Positions 5,385-11,459 of a stretch of 11,972 nt of DNA are shown piece by piece. The stretch is taken from NCBI GenBank assembly GCA_027023145.1, contig JALVWV010000042.1:5668-17639 (forward strand). Reading direction: 5' to 3'. The notes below the pieces were generated by a model. That model worked only from the letters and a program-made list of their open reading frames with translations, was not told the origin of the DNA and searched no databases. The stretch's first letter is position 1. Each line of letters begins with the position of its first letter. Source of the stretch: Campylobacteraceae bacterium (lineage in GTDB: Bacteria; Campylobacterota; Campylobacteria; Campylobacterales; Sulfurovaceae). The translations under genes and the position numbers were made by a program.

Positions 5385-6554
5385 CTAACCCAATCTCCCT
5401 TTGAAATCTTCGTATCCAAATTCTCTCACGATCTCTACCGTACCGTCTTTGCGCAGGATGGCGATGGAGGGGAGTTGTATTCCATTAAAAGTGGTGGCTT
5501 TGACCATGGTGTAGTGCATTTGATCCTCGAAAATGATCCGATCACCTATCTGCAACGGCGCGTCGAAGCTGTAGTCCCCCATGATGTCCCCGGCCAGACA
5601 GGTATTGCCGGCCAGCCGATAAGTGTGGGGCTTCTCTCCGGGTTTCCCGGCTCCGCGTACTTCGGCGCGGTAGGGCATGAGGAGGGTGTCGGGCATATGA
5701 GCTTCAGCGGAGGTGTCGAGGATGGCAATGTTGATGCCGTTGTGGACGATGTCGAGCACAGTAGCGATGAGTGGCCCCGTCTCCCAGCCAACCGCTTCGC
5801 CGGGCTCCAGATAGACTTCGAGGTGGGGATGGCGCGTGCGGAAGGCTTTCAGTATCTTCACGAGCCGTTCCCGGTCGTAATCGTCTCGGGTGATGTGGTG
5901 GCCGCCGCCGAAATTGACCCACTTCAGATGCTCCAGCCAGTGGCCGAATTTGGCTTCAAATGCTTCGATCACCCCTTCGAGTGCTTCGGCGTCCTGCTCA
6001 CACAGGGCATGGAAGTGGAAGCCGCTGATATTTTTTACGATTGCTTCGTTGATATTTTTTGATAAGGTTCCCAGGCGGGAGTAGGGGGCGCAGGGATTGT
6101 ACTGCTCAGCCGGAGAGGCGGAGTGTTCGGGGTTGACCCGTAGGCCGATCGAGAGGTTCGGGTTGGCTTGGCGGGCGGCATGAGTGAATTGTTCCAGTTG
6201 AACAGGTGAGTTGAAGACCATATGATGGGATATTTTGGCGATGTGATCGACCTCTTCGGTCTTGTATGCCGGGGAATAGGTGTGCACTTCCCCTCCGAAA
6301 GATTCCGCCCCAAGTCGCGCTTCATGGAGACCGCTGGCGCACGTCCCGTCAAGATAATATTTAATAATATCAGATACACGCCAAAAAGCAAAACCTTTGA
6401 GCGCGAGGAGAATCTTGACTCCGGCCTGCTCTTTGATCTGGGCAAGCATTTTGAGATTGGCCTCAAGCAGATGCTCTTCAAGAAGCCAGACGGGTGAGGG
6501 GAGCTGCTCGAGGATCTCGGGGGTGATTCGGGAGGTTTTGATGATTGTTTTCAT
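5385..6554 (-). CDS. nspC: Carboxynorspermidine / carboxyspermidine decarboxylase
   Basis: A 389-residue fold-III PLP-dependent decarboxylase. It makes norspermidine or spermidine by decarboxylating the carboxy-polyamine formed by carboxynorspermidine dehydrogenase. This is the usual spermidine route in Campylobacterota. Visible features are the PLP lysine in ILLALKGFAFW (K53), VNFGGGHH (glycine loop, about 213-220), YLEPGEAVGWETG (248-260), and NTCLAGDIMGDYSF (317-330) with the active-site Cys C319. IFEDQMHYTMVKATTFNGI closes the barrel. Length is normal. The dehydrogenase partner is not adjacent. The ATG at 6554 has no Shine-Dalgarno; a TAGAAT box (6566-6561, minus strand) lies so close that a leaderless or very short-leader mRNA is possible. 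It diverges from the GNAT gene. Confidence 0.95.
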   Translation of the reverse strand: MKTIIKTSRITPEILEQLPSPVWLLEEHLLEANLKMLAQIKEQAGVKILLALKGFAFWRVSDIIKYYLDGTCASGLHEARLGAESFGGEVHTYSPAYKTEEVDHIAKISHHMVFNSPVQLEQFTHAARQANPNLSIGLRVNPEHSASPAEQYNPCAPYSRLGTLSKNINEAIVKNISGFHFHALCEQDAEALEGVIEAFEAKFGHWLEHLKWVNFGGGHHITRDDYDRERLVKILKAFRTRHPHLEVYLEPGEAVGWETGPLIATVLDIVHNGINIAILDTSAEAHMPDTLLMPYRAEVRGAGKPGEKPHTYRLAGNTCLAGDIMGDYSFDAPLQIGDRIIFEDQMHYTMVKATTFNGIQLPSIAILRKDGTVEIVREFGYEDFKGRLG

Positions 6555-6564
6555 GGGAGTATTC

Positions 6565-6579
6565 TACCAAATTTTGGTA
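6565..6579. promoter_or_regulatory. Palindrome between divergent nspC and GNAT genes
   Basis: TACCAAATTTTGGTA is a perfect 7-bp inverted repeat around one central T. It sits in the 35-nt gap and overlaps candidate -10 boxes on both strands (TATGAT at 6578-6583, plus; TAGAAT at 6566-6561, minus). It is a candidate operator, but no regulator is adjacent. Confidence 0.4.
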
Positions 6580-6589
6580 TGATTGTATC

Positions 6590-6997
6590 ATGAAGATCAT
6601 CGAACGACTTGAACCCTGCCATATTGAGCAACTCCATCAACTCTACAGACAGGAGTGGTGGACACGTGAACGCACCCTCGAGGAGACCCGCCGTGTCGCC
6701 ACCCATTCCCAAATCAACCTCGGTCTCATCGATCAGCACGACACCCTCCAGGGCTACGCCCGCATCCTGACCGACTATACGTTCAAAGCCCTCATTTTTG
6801 ACTTCATCATTGCCGAGACCCATCGGGGCAAAGGGTGGGGCGATGCACTCATGGAGGCGATCCTCACACACCGGGATTTGCAGCCGATACCTACCCTCGA
6901 GCTCTATTGCCTGCCGGAGATGTTTCCGTATTATGAGCGGTTTGGATTCAGCTCGGAGCTGGGAGGAGGGGTTGCACTGATGCGCTTTTTGCGATAA
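6590..6997 (+). CDS. GNAT family N-acetyltransferase
   Basis: A 135-residue single-domain GNAT. Motif A is ETHRGKGWGDALMEAIL (76-92), the acetyl-CoA pyrophosphate loop with R79-G80-K81-G82-W83-G84. Motif B follows with LELYCLPEMFPYYERFGF (103-120). The N-terminal IEQLHQLYRQEWW is typical of small GNATs. The substrate is unknown. Divergence from nspC makes an amine or polyamine substrate a reasonable guess only. I chose the ATG at 6590; the longer frame to 6545 would run into nspC and across the palindrome and reads unlike the family. No Shine-Dalgarno is visible. Confidence 0.88.
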   Translation: MKIIERLEPCHIEQLHQLYRQEWWTRERTLEETRRVATHSQINLGLIDQHDTLQGYARILTDYTFKALIFDFIIAETHRGKGWGDALMEAILTHRDLQPIPTLELYCLPEMFPYYERFGFSSELGGGVALMRFLR

Positions 6998-7015
6998 GGA
7001 GCCTGCATACTATCA

Positions 7016-7062
7016 GGAGGCGAGACTTCAGTCCCGCAATGCAGGGCTGAAGCCCTGCCTCC
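7016..7062. repeat. REP-like imperfect palindrome
   Basis: Two 22-nt arms (7016-7037 and 7041-7062) around an AAT loop. Transcribed from the plus strand they give 17 Watson-Crick pairs, 2 G-U pairs and 3 mismatches. The core GGGCTGAAGCCC is itself palindromic. It lies 19 nt after the GNAT stop, with no T-run directly after it. It looks like a REP/intergenic palindromic unit rather than a standard terminator. Confidence 0.65.
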
Positions 7063-7129
7063 ATATCTGACAAATACTTTTTGATATGAAAAAGCGCAAT
7101 CCAGGAGTAGTTTTTCCCTCAAATTTCCC

Positions 7130-7135
7130 TATAAT
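7130..7135 (+). promoter_or_regulatory. -10 box for the AraC-type gene
   Basis: TATAAT, 31 nt before the GTG start, leaving a leader of about 25 nt. A weak TAGTTT lies 16 nt upstream. AAGGG (7155-7159) sits 6 nt before the GTG and decides that start. Confidence 0.55.
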
Positions 7136-7165
7136 GCTCGTATCCGATTTTGAAAAGGGCAAACC

Positions 7166-7585
7166 GTGAAGTCCACCACCCATGAAGCATATCTCGAAAG
7201 TGTCTACCGGGTGATTCTTCACATTGAGCAGCATTACAAAGAGACGTTGACACTCGAAGAGCTGGCGCGGGTGGCGGGCTTCTCGAAGTACCATTTTCAT
7301 CGGATATTCAAAGCCATTGCCGGCGAAAACGTCAGCGACTACATCCGCCGTGTGCGGCTGGTCAATGCGACGACGAAGCTCAGGATTGTCGATCGGATCA
7401 CCGATGTGGCGCTCGAGAGCGGGTATGAGACCAACGCTGCGTTTTCCAAAGCATTCAAGAAGCACTTTGGAATGACCCCGAGGGCATTTGCTCAGGAGAT
7501 AAAAAAGAGGAAAGGATCGACCATGGTTACTCCGAAGATCGTCACTTTGACACCGACTGAGATGTTATTACTCCAACTCCACTGA
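7166..7585 (+). CDS. AraC-type HTH regulator, C-terminus truncated
   Basis: A 139-residue protein with a complete two-helix-turn-helix AraC DNA-binding domain at its N-terminus: LTLEELARVAGFSKYHFHRI (28-47), then ITDVALESGYETNAAFSKAF (78-97) and FGMTPRAF. This is the Rob/SoxS-type layout where the HTH comes first and a GyrI-like effector domain follows. The tail MVTPKIVTLTPTEMLLLQLH looks like the first strand of a GyrI-like domain, then stops at TGA 7583-7585. The MITE-like element begins 1-2 nt later. A normal AraC-GyrI protein is about 280-300 residues, so this is probably a truncated form whose DNA-binding half may still be made. The start is GTG at 7166. Confidence 0.8.
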   Translation: MKSTTHEAYLESVYRVILHIEQHYKETLTLEELARVAGFSKYHFHRIFKAIAGENVSDYIRRVRLVNATTKLRIVDRITDVALESGYETNAAFSKAFKKHFGMTPRAFAQEIKKRKGSTMVTPKIVTLTPTEMLLLQLH

Positions 7586-7586
7586 C

Positions 7587-7722
7587 TGTATACCCAAACG
7601 TTTGAGAGAACGATACGAGAAGACCTGCACGCAAAGAATCTTTGAATTGACTACGGCCAGTCCTGCAGATTTTTTCACGCACATCTTATCTCATCTCGTT
7701 CCCTCAAACATTTGGGTATGTG
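7587..7722. mobile_element. MITE-like 136-bp inverted-repeat element
   Basis: The two ends are long imperfect inverted repeats. The left arm from 7590 (ATACCCAAACGTTTGAG...) and the reverse complement of the right arm from 7719 (ATACCCAAATGTTTGAG...) match at 26 of the first 30 positions. The match continues more weakly, with small gaps, towards a central GACT-ACGGCC-AGTC tip at 7649-7662. There is no transposase or reading frame inside. GT flanks both ends, but a target duplication cannot be proven. It lies exactly between the truncated AraC gene and the GyrI-like fragment. A structured RNA or transcription barrier is the alternative. Confidence 0.6.
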
Positions 7723-7746
7723 CTTGGTGCGGCAATGTAGACGGCC

Positions 7747-8052
7747 ATGATCATGCAGCCTAACCTCATCACTGGCGCAATGGTCGAGGAAGCCATTACA
7801 CAAGTGCGGGACAAGAAAAACCCCGCTGCGCTCCCGCTCGTGCGCTTTGAACCTTTCACCGAGGGGACAGCCGCACAGATCCTGCACATCGGCCCCTTCT
7901 CCGAAGAGGGGCCGACCATCGCGAAGCTCCACGCGTTCATCGAGGAGAGCGGCTACCGGCGGGAGGGCAAACACCACGAGATCTACCTGAGTGACATTCG
8001 CCGCGCCGCACCCCAGAACTGGAAGACAATTGTCCGGCAGCCGGTCTCATGA
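7747..8052 (+). pseudogene. GyrI-like effector-domain protein, N-terminally truncated
   Basis: 101 residues matching the C-terminal half of the GyrI-like small-molecule-binding family: MIMQPNLITGAMVEEAI, LVRFEPFTEGTAAQILHIGP, FSEEGPTIAKLHAFIEESGY, GKHHEIYLSDIRRAAP and TIVRQPV. Full-length members that I recall are about 200 residues and carry a Trp-Thr just before the MIMQP motif. Here the codons before ATG-ATC-ATG are TAG-ACG-GCC, so a Trp TGG may have become TAG. No Shine-Dalgarno precedes either ATG. The missing N-terminal half is not found upstream, where the MITE-like element lies. It is a different reading frame from the AraC fragment. It is most likely a remnant, though a translated short domain cannot be excluded. 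Its stop overlaps the next start (ATGA). Confidence 0.7.
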
Positions 8053-8201
8053 AACATCCCAACCGCCACACCGTCTCCCGCCTCGAAGAGCTCCCCAATG
8101 TCGGCAAAGCCACGGCTGGAGATTTCCATACCATCGGCATCGACCATCCACAGGATCTGATCGAGGAGCGCAAGGCAAAATTGGCCCAATCACTATCTTG
8201 A
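8049..8201 (+). CDS. Short helix-hairpin-helix protein (Cdd1-like), shortened
   Basis: A 50-residue frame overlapping the previous stop by ATGA. It begins MKHPNRHTVSRLEELPNVGK and continues ATAGDFHTIGIDHPQDLI. This is the N-terminal helix-hairpin-helix of the Cdd1/pathogenicity-locus family, where LPNVGKA is the hairpin. Members are normally about 90-100 residues. Here the text jumps straight to EERKAKLAQSLS and stops, missing the central Cys-containing part. The end resembles the ERK tail that I recall for the family, so an internal deletion is possible. Translational coupling to the GyrI-like gene suggests an old operon. It may be non-functional. Confidence 0.6.
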   Translation: MKHPNRHTVSRLEELPNVGKATAGDFHTIGIDHPQDLIEERKAKLAQSLS

Positions 8202-8332
8202 CTTTTGGGATGGGATACAAATAAACTTTTACTATTCATAAATATGCGGGGTGAGATCCTCGACTATAACAGCAGGATTATCCAAGACAAAAAAATCCCT
8301 CTCTGATATGCTTCCTCCAAAAAGTGAGGAAC

Positions 8333-9178
8333 ATGAAGGGACATCTACTGGCGTTGATCGCCATTACGATTTGGAGCTTGACCTATATCCAGACCAAAGT
8401 ACTGCTTGTTTATCTTGATCCTATTGAGATACTTATGGTGCGTTTCTCTCTGGCATGGGTACTTTTGTGGGGGATATATCCCAAGCGGGCTCCCCTCCGG
8501 CTTCGTGATGAAGTATGGTTCATGCTAGCGGGAGCCAGTGGTATCTTTGGGTATTATGTGCTTGAAAACTTTGCGCTGATTCATACAACCGCCATCAATG
8601 TCGGGCTTCTGGTGACCCTGGCGCCTCTGTTGACGATGCTGATCGTCTCAGCTGTCCACCATACGAAACTGACACAAGAAGCATTATGGGGTGCACTGGT
8701 GGCGTTTCTCGGGGTGATCGTGCTTGTCTTTGATCAGCTCAGTCTTCCGAAGTTTGGTGACGGACTGGCGCTGCTCGGGGCGTTGAGCTTTGCGGTCTAT
8801 TCTATGGTGTTGGGGCACATCCCATCCTCCTATCACTATCTGGCCGTCACACGCAAAAGTATTTTTTACGGGCTGGTTTTGTTGTGGCTTTTTTGGGGAT
8901 TTGTGTATTCGGGCTCTTTTCATGCTGATGCCTATACCCGACTGAGCGTTTTGGGCAATCTCGCTACTTTGACGCTTTTTGCTTCTGTCGGGGCGTTTGT
9001 CCTGTGGAGGAGGGCGGTGATCTTCATCGGCTCTACCAAAACCAGCAACTATATCTATCTCGTCCCACTCATCAACACCACGGCGTCTGTTTTGGTGCTA
9101 CATGAGCCGTTGGGGTGGCGGATCATCCTCTCTTCTCTGATGATTATCGGTGGAATGGCGATTGCCAATCGGTCGTGA
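8333..9178 (+). CDS. EamA-family (DMT) transporter
   Basis: About 281 residues with ten hydrophobic helices arranged as two EamA repeats (roughly residues 3-133 and 145-278). Typical marks are the opening GHLLALIAITIWSLTYIQTK, VRFSLAWVLLWG, the LENFALIHTTAINVGLLVTL segment, and the closing LVPLINTTASVLVLHEPLGW with GGMAIANRS. Known members export amino acids, metabolites or drugs; the substrate here is unknown. I prefer the ATG at 8333 (GAGGA at 8326-8330, close spacing) to the GTG at 8324, which has no upstream ribosome-binding site. Its 3' end overlaps the convergent AraC gene by 35 nt. That regulator is the obvious candidate to control it. Confidence 0.9.
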   Translation: MKGHLLALIAITIWSLTYIQTKVLLVYLDPIEILMVRFSLAWVLLWGIYPKRAPLRLRDEVWFMLAGASGIFGYYVLENFALIHTTAINVGLLVTLAPLLTMLIVSAVHHTKLTQEALWGALVAFLGVIVLVFDQLSLPKFGDGLALLGALSFAVYSMVLGHIPSSYHYLAVTRKSIFYGLVLLWLFWGFVYSGSFHADAYTRLSVLGNLATLTLFASVGAFVLWRRAVIFIGSTKTSNYIYLVPLINTTASVLVLHEPLGWRIILSSLMIIGGMAIANRS

Positions 9179-10007
9179 TACCCGTCGCCTGGACAAATTC
9201 ACCGGGGGTCATGGCGACAATAGGCTGAAAATGGCGATTGAGATGGCTCTGATCGACAAATCCCACCTCCAATGCTACCTCGGCGATGGGCATCCCCTTT
9301 GTGAGTAGGCGTTTGGCGAGGTTGATTTTTTGGTTGATGAGGTATGCGTGAGGGCTCATACCGGCATGGCGTTTGAACAGGCGCATGAAATGGTATTCAC
9401 TCAGCGAAACATGTTGTGCAATCTGCGCCACAGTCAAGTTGTCGCGTGCATACTCTTTCATGAATTGCTTCGCACGATCTATCTCCTGCCCGGATGCCCC
9501 TTCGTGTGGCTCTCCTGTGGCGTGGTGTGAGACAAAACGCGCAAAAAACTGTTTCAAAAAGTCACGAAGCACCTCCTCTTTTTCTAGATACAAAACAGAT
9601 CGATCCCTTAGGAGGCTACTGAGCATGAGGAAGTCTCGGTACAAGCCTCGATCAGCGACGGTTGTTTTATTCACCTTGACAAAATCGCTGAGCTGGATAT
9701 GCCACAGGCTCTCCTGGAAGGCTTTGCACCAGGCGACATCGAGATAGATCATGTGATAGCTTCTGGCTTGGTCTTTGACCGGATTGCAGGCATGGACGGC
9801 TTCGGGATTGAAGGCGATGATCTCCCCTGTACTCAGATGGGAAGCACGGTCATTCAGGAAAAATTCCACCTCCCCCTCTTCGATGACACCGAACGAAAAC
9901 GTATCGTGAAAATGGGGCTTGTAGTGCTTGTCCGAATGAAGCACATAACGCACCTCGACATACGGCAAAGCATCATCTTTGAAATATTCACTTTTGTATG
10001 CGTGCAT
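9144..10007 (-). CDS. AraC family regulator with N-terminal cupin sensor
   Basis: About 287 residues. The N-terminal AraC-binding cupin shows KHYKPHFHDTFSFGVIEEGE and later GEIIAFNPEAVHACNP. The C-terminal domain has the two HTH motifs (LTVAQIAQHVSLSEYHFMRL and MPIAEVALEVGFVDQSHLNR, then FQPIVAMTPGEF). I chose the ATG at 10007 because AAAGGG (minus strand, 10020-10015) is 7 nt upstream of it. An ATG at 10013 is only 1 nt from that box. This class often pairs with LysE/EamA exporters and senses the exported compound or an inducer, so regulating the convergent transporter is inferred. The two coding regions overlap tail to tail by 35 nt. Confidence 0.92.
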   Translation of the reverse strand: MHAYKSEYFKDDALPYVEVRYVLHSDKHYKPHFHDTFSFGVIEEGEVEFFLNDRASHLSTGEIIAFNPEAVHACNPVKDQARSYHMIYLDVAWCKAFQESLWHIQLSDFVKVNKTTVADRGLYRDFLMLSSLLRDRSVLYLEKEEVLRDFLKQFFARFVSHHATGEPHEGASGQEIDRAKQFMKEYARDNLTVAQIAQHVSLSEYHFMRLFKRHAGMSPHAYLINQKINLAKRLLTKGMPIAEVALEVGFVDQSHLNRHFQPIVAMTPGEFVQATGITTDWQSPFHR

Positions 10008-10042
10008 CGTCATACCCTTTCAACACATTTCTAAATCATCAT

Positions 10043-10051
10043 ATTATAGCA
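10043..10051 (-). promoter_or_regulatory. Extended -10 promoter of the cupin-AraC gene
   Basis: On the minus strand TGCTATAAT, an exact extended -10 element, about 35 nt before the chosen start. No -35 is evident. It diverges from the toxin-antitoxin promoter about 33 nt away. Confidence 0.55.
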
Positions 10052-10083
10052 AAGAGAATTATTGATGCTCTATTATCACCTAC

Positions 10084-10113
10084 TTGACATCCATACACCA
10101 TTTGGTATATAAT
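10084..10113 (+). promoter_or_regulatory. Near-consensus sigma-70 promoter of the RelBE-type module
   Basis: TTGACA (10084-10089), an 18-nt spacer and TATAAT (10108-10113). This is the only promoter in the window with both boxes perfect. The spacer and -10 are covered by a palindrome, so it should be strong but repressible. Confidence 0.8.
10093..10110. promoter_or_regulatory. Operator-like palindrome over the toxin-antitoxin promoter
   Basis: ATACACCA-TT-TGGTATAT matches as an inverted repeat at 7 of 8 positions in each arm. It overlaps the -10 box. Ribbon-helix-helix antitoxins of the RelB/DinJ class repress their own promoters at such sites, so this is the likely autoregulation site. Confidence 0.55.
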
Positions 10114-10132
10114 GCAACCAAAAGGAGTCATG

Positions 10133-10411
10133 ATGCCCAAAGTTCAGACCAGCCTTCGCCTCGAAGAAGATACGTTTAATCAAGCCAAAGAGATACTCAA
10201 ATCACTCGGGATGAATTTCACCGAAGCAGTCAACATTTTTACTGCGATGGTCGTGCAGGAGCGGGGGTTGCCTTTTGATACTACATTGCATACTTATCCG
10301 GCTATCTCGGAAGAGGAGGCGCGAGAGAAGGTAGCCAGGTCGCTTCAGGAAATGTCCCCCACCAGCGGTAAGCCTGCGGGTGAGTTTTTCGGAGAGCTTC
10401 TGGACTCATGA
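10133..10411 (+). CDS. RelB/DinJ family antitoxin
   Basis: A 92-residue protein. The N-terminal KVQTSLRLEEDTFNQAKEIL followed by KSLGMNFTEAVNIFTAMVV is the ribbon-helix-helix DNA-binding fold of RelB/DinJ antitoxins. The acidic C-terminal part should wrap the toxin. GGAG at 10124-10127 is 5 nt before the ATG at 10133. The neighbouring ATG at 10130 is 2 nt from it, and an ATG at 10112 overlaps the -10 box and cannot be used. The stop overlaps the toxin start (ATGA), giving translational coupling. It should neutralise the toxin and repress the promoter with it as corepressor. Confidence 0.9.
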   Translation: MPKVQTSLRLEEDTFNQAKEILKSLGMNFTEAVNIFTAMVVQERGLPFDTTLHTYPAISEEEAREKVARSLQEMSPTSGKPAGEFFGELLDS

Positions 10412-10698
10412 AGCTCTATCGCGTCGTGATCGAGCCGGAAGCGCAGGAGGATTTGACTCGCATCTATGGGTTCATCGCTCAGGAGGGATCTCCTTTGTCC
10501 GCACGGAGATTTCTCCGACTGTTCCAGAGCAAAATTCAATCCCTCGAATCGATGCCGCACCTTTTCCGATCCAGCCGATATATCTCTGGTGAATCTGTCC
10601 GTGATATGATTGTCAAAGGATACACTATTTGCTATGCCATACGGGAAGAGCGGGTGCATGTCCTGACGGTGTTTCGGCAGCGTGATCATGATGATTGA
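10408..10698 (+). CDS. RelE/ParE family toxin
   Basis: A 96-residue basic protein of the RelE/ParE fold. The opening YRVVIEPEAQEDLTRIYGFI, the middle PLSARRFLRLFQSKIQSLES and the end SVRDMIVKGYTICYAIREER plus VHVLTVFRQRD match the family layout of helices then sheet. RelE members cut mRNA on the ribosome and ParE members poison gyrase. The ParE-like helix (SARRFLRLF) and the final R-Q-R-D leave the target undecided. It is co-translated with the antitoxin by a 4-nt overlap. The frame is intact, so the module is probably active. Confidence 0.9.
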   Translation: MKLYRVVIEPEAQEDLTRIYGFIAQEGSPLSARRFLRLFQSKIQSLESMPHLFRSSRYISGESVRDMIVKGYTICYAIREERVHVLTVFRQRDHDD

Positions 10699-10755
10699 TG
10701 TACTTATCTTAAAGAGTTGTCATGTGAAAAATGTGAGTAATGTCAGCTTGTTGTA

Positions 10756-10764
10756 TGCTATAAT
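10756..10764 (+). promoter_or_regulatory. Extended -10 promoter of the mntA-hepT pair
   Basis: TGCTATAAT, an exact extended -10 with no convincing -35, 28 nt before the ATG. AAGGAG sits 8 nt upstream of the start. Confidence 0.65.
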
Positions 10765-10792
10765 ACTCCAGTAAACATAAGGAGACCCAATC

Positions 10793-11089
10793 ATGCAGAA
10801 GCAGGATATTCTGAATTATTTGAAATCAAATCAAGAATATTATTATAAAAAATTCGGGATAAAGTTTATCGGTTTGTTTGGTTCCTTTGCAAGAGGCGAA
10901 GCGCACCAAAACAGCGATATTGACATTCTATACACAATCGAAAAAGATAAAAAACTCTCTCTATTTAAATACCTCACGTTACATAAACAGCTTGAAGATT
11001 TTTTTCAGAGAAAGATAGATTTGGTCAGAGATGAAAAGTTGAAGCCACAGCTGAAAAGTTATATTGAAAAAGATTTGAGTTATGTTTAA
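10793..11089 (+). CDS. mntA: MNT-domain antitoxin (MntA-type nucleotidyltransferase)
   Basis: A 98-residue minimal nucleotidyltransferase. The motif GSFARGEAHQNSDID (30-44) is an exact GS-X10-DXD with D42 and D44; D76 in KIDLV is the likely third carboxylate. In studied pairs MntA adds AMP units from ATP to a tyrosine of the HEPN toxin and so silences it. A good AAGGAG site precedes the ATG. It overlaps the HEPN gene by 8 nt. Codon use is clearly richer in A and T than in the genes on either side, which suggests acquisition from elsewhere. Confidence 0.93.
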   Translation: MQKQDILNYLKSNQEYYYKKFGIKFIGLFGSFARGEAHQNSDIDILYTIEKDKKLSLFKYLTLHKQLEDFFQRKIDLVRDEKLKPQLKSYIEKDLSYV

Positions 11090-11450
11090 AAGCAGCAGAG
11101 GCTATAAACTCTATCTCACAGATATAGCGTATGAATGCACGAATATCAAAAAGTTTGTCGAGAATATTACGTATGATGAGTTTACGCAAAACATAGAAAA
11201 GGTTTATGCCGTCGCCAAGGCTTTTGAAAATATTGGAGAAGCGGTCAAAAACATACCAAAAGAGCTGACAAAAGACTATCCTGAAATCCCATGGGGCGAG
11301 ATAGCCAAGATGAGGGATGTCTTGACGCATCACTATTTCGGAGTGGATGATAAAGTATTATGGGATACTCTCAATGATGATTTCGATGAATTTGAAGCAA
11401 CGATCAACGATATGTTGGATGAATTGGATAAATCCGAGACGAAGAAATAA
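11082..11450 (+). CDS. hepT: HEPN-domain toxin (HepT/DUF86 family)
   Basis: A 122-residue all-helical HEPN protein. MRDVLTHHYFG carries the R-X4-H-X-Y motif (R78, H83, Y85). R and H form the RNase site in this class, and the Tyr is the residue modified by MntA in characterised systems. The early segment KVYAVAKAFENIGEAVKNIP is typical of the DUF86/HepT core. All key residues are intact. HepT toxins are RNases linked to plasmid maintenance and phage defence; the target here is unknown. It starts inside mntA (8-nt overlap). The order antitoxin then toxin fits some family members. It converges on the thioredoxin-like gene with a 9-nt gap. Confidence 0.93.
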   Translation: MFKSSRGYKLYLTDIAYECTNIKKFVENITYDEFTQNIEKVYAVAKAFENIGEAVKNIPKELTKDYPEIPWGEIAKMRDVLTHHYFGVDDKVLWDTLNDDFDEFEATINDMLDELDKSETKK

Positions 11451-11459
11451 GCTGATCAG

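Noticed and set aside
6545..6589. Upstream extension of the GNAT protein
   Set aside because: It would overlap nspC and cross the palindrome, and its 15 residues do not look like a GNAT N-terminus.
8242..8270. Promoter for the EamA gene around TATAAC at 8265-8270
   Set aside because: No -35 or extended -10 support; several AT-rich alternatives exist in the same gap, so no call was made.
10112..10132. Earlier starts for the RelB-type antitoxin (10112, 10130)
   Set aside because: The first overlaps the -10 box and precedes any transcript; the second is too close to GGAG. The ATG at 10133 fits best.
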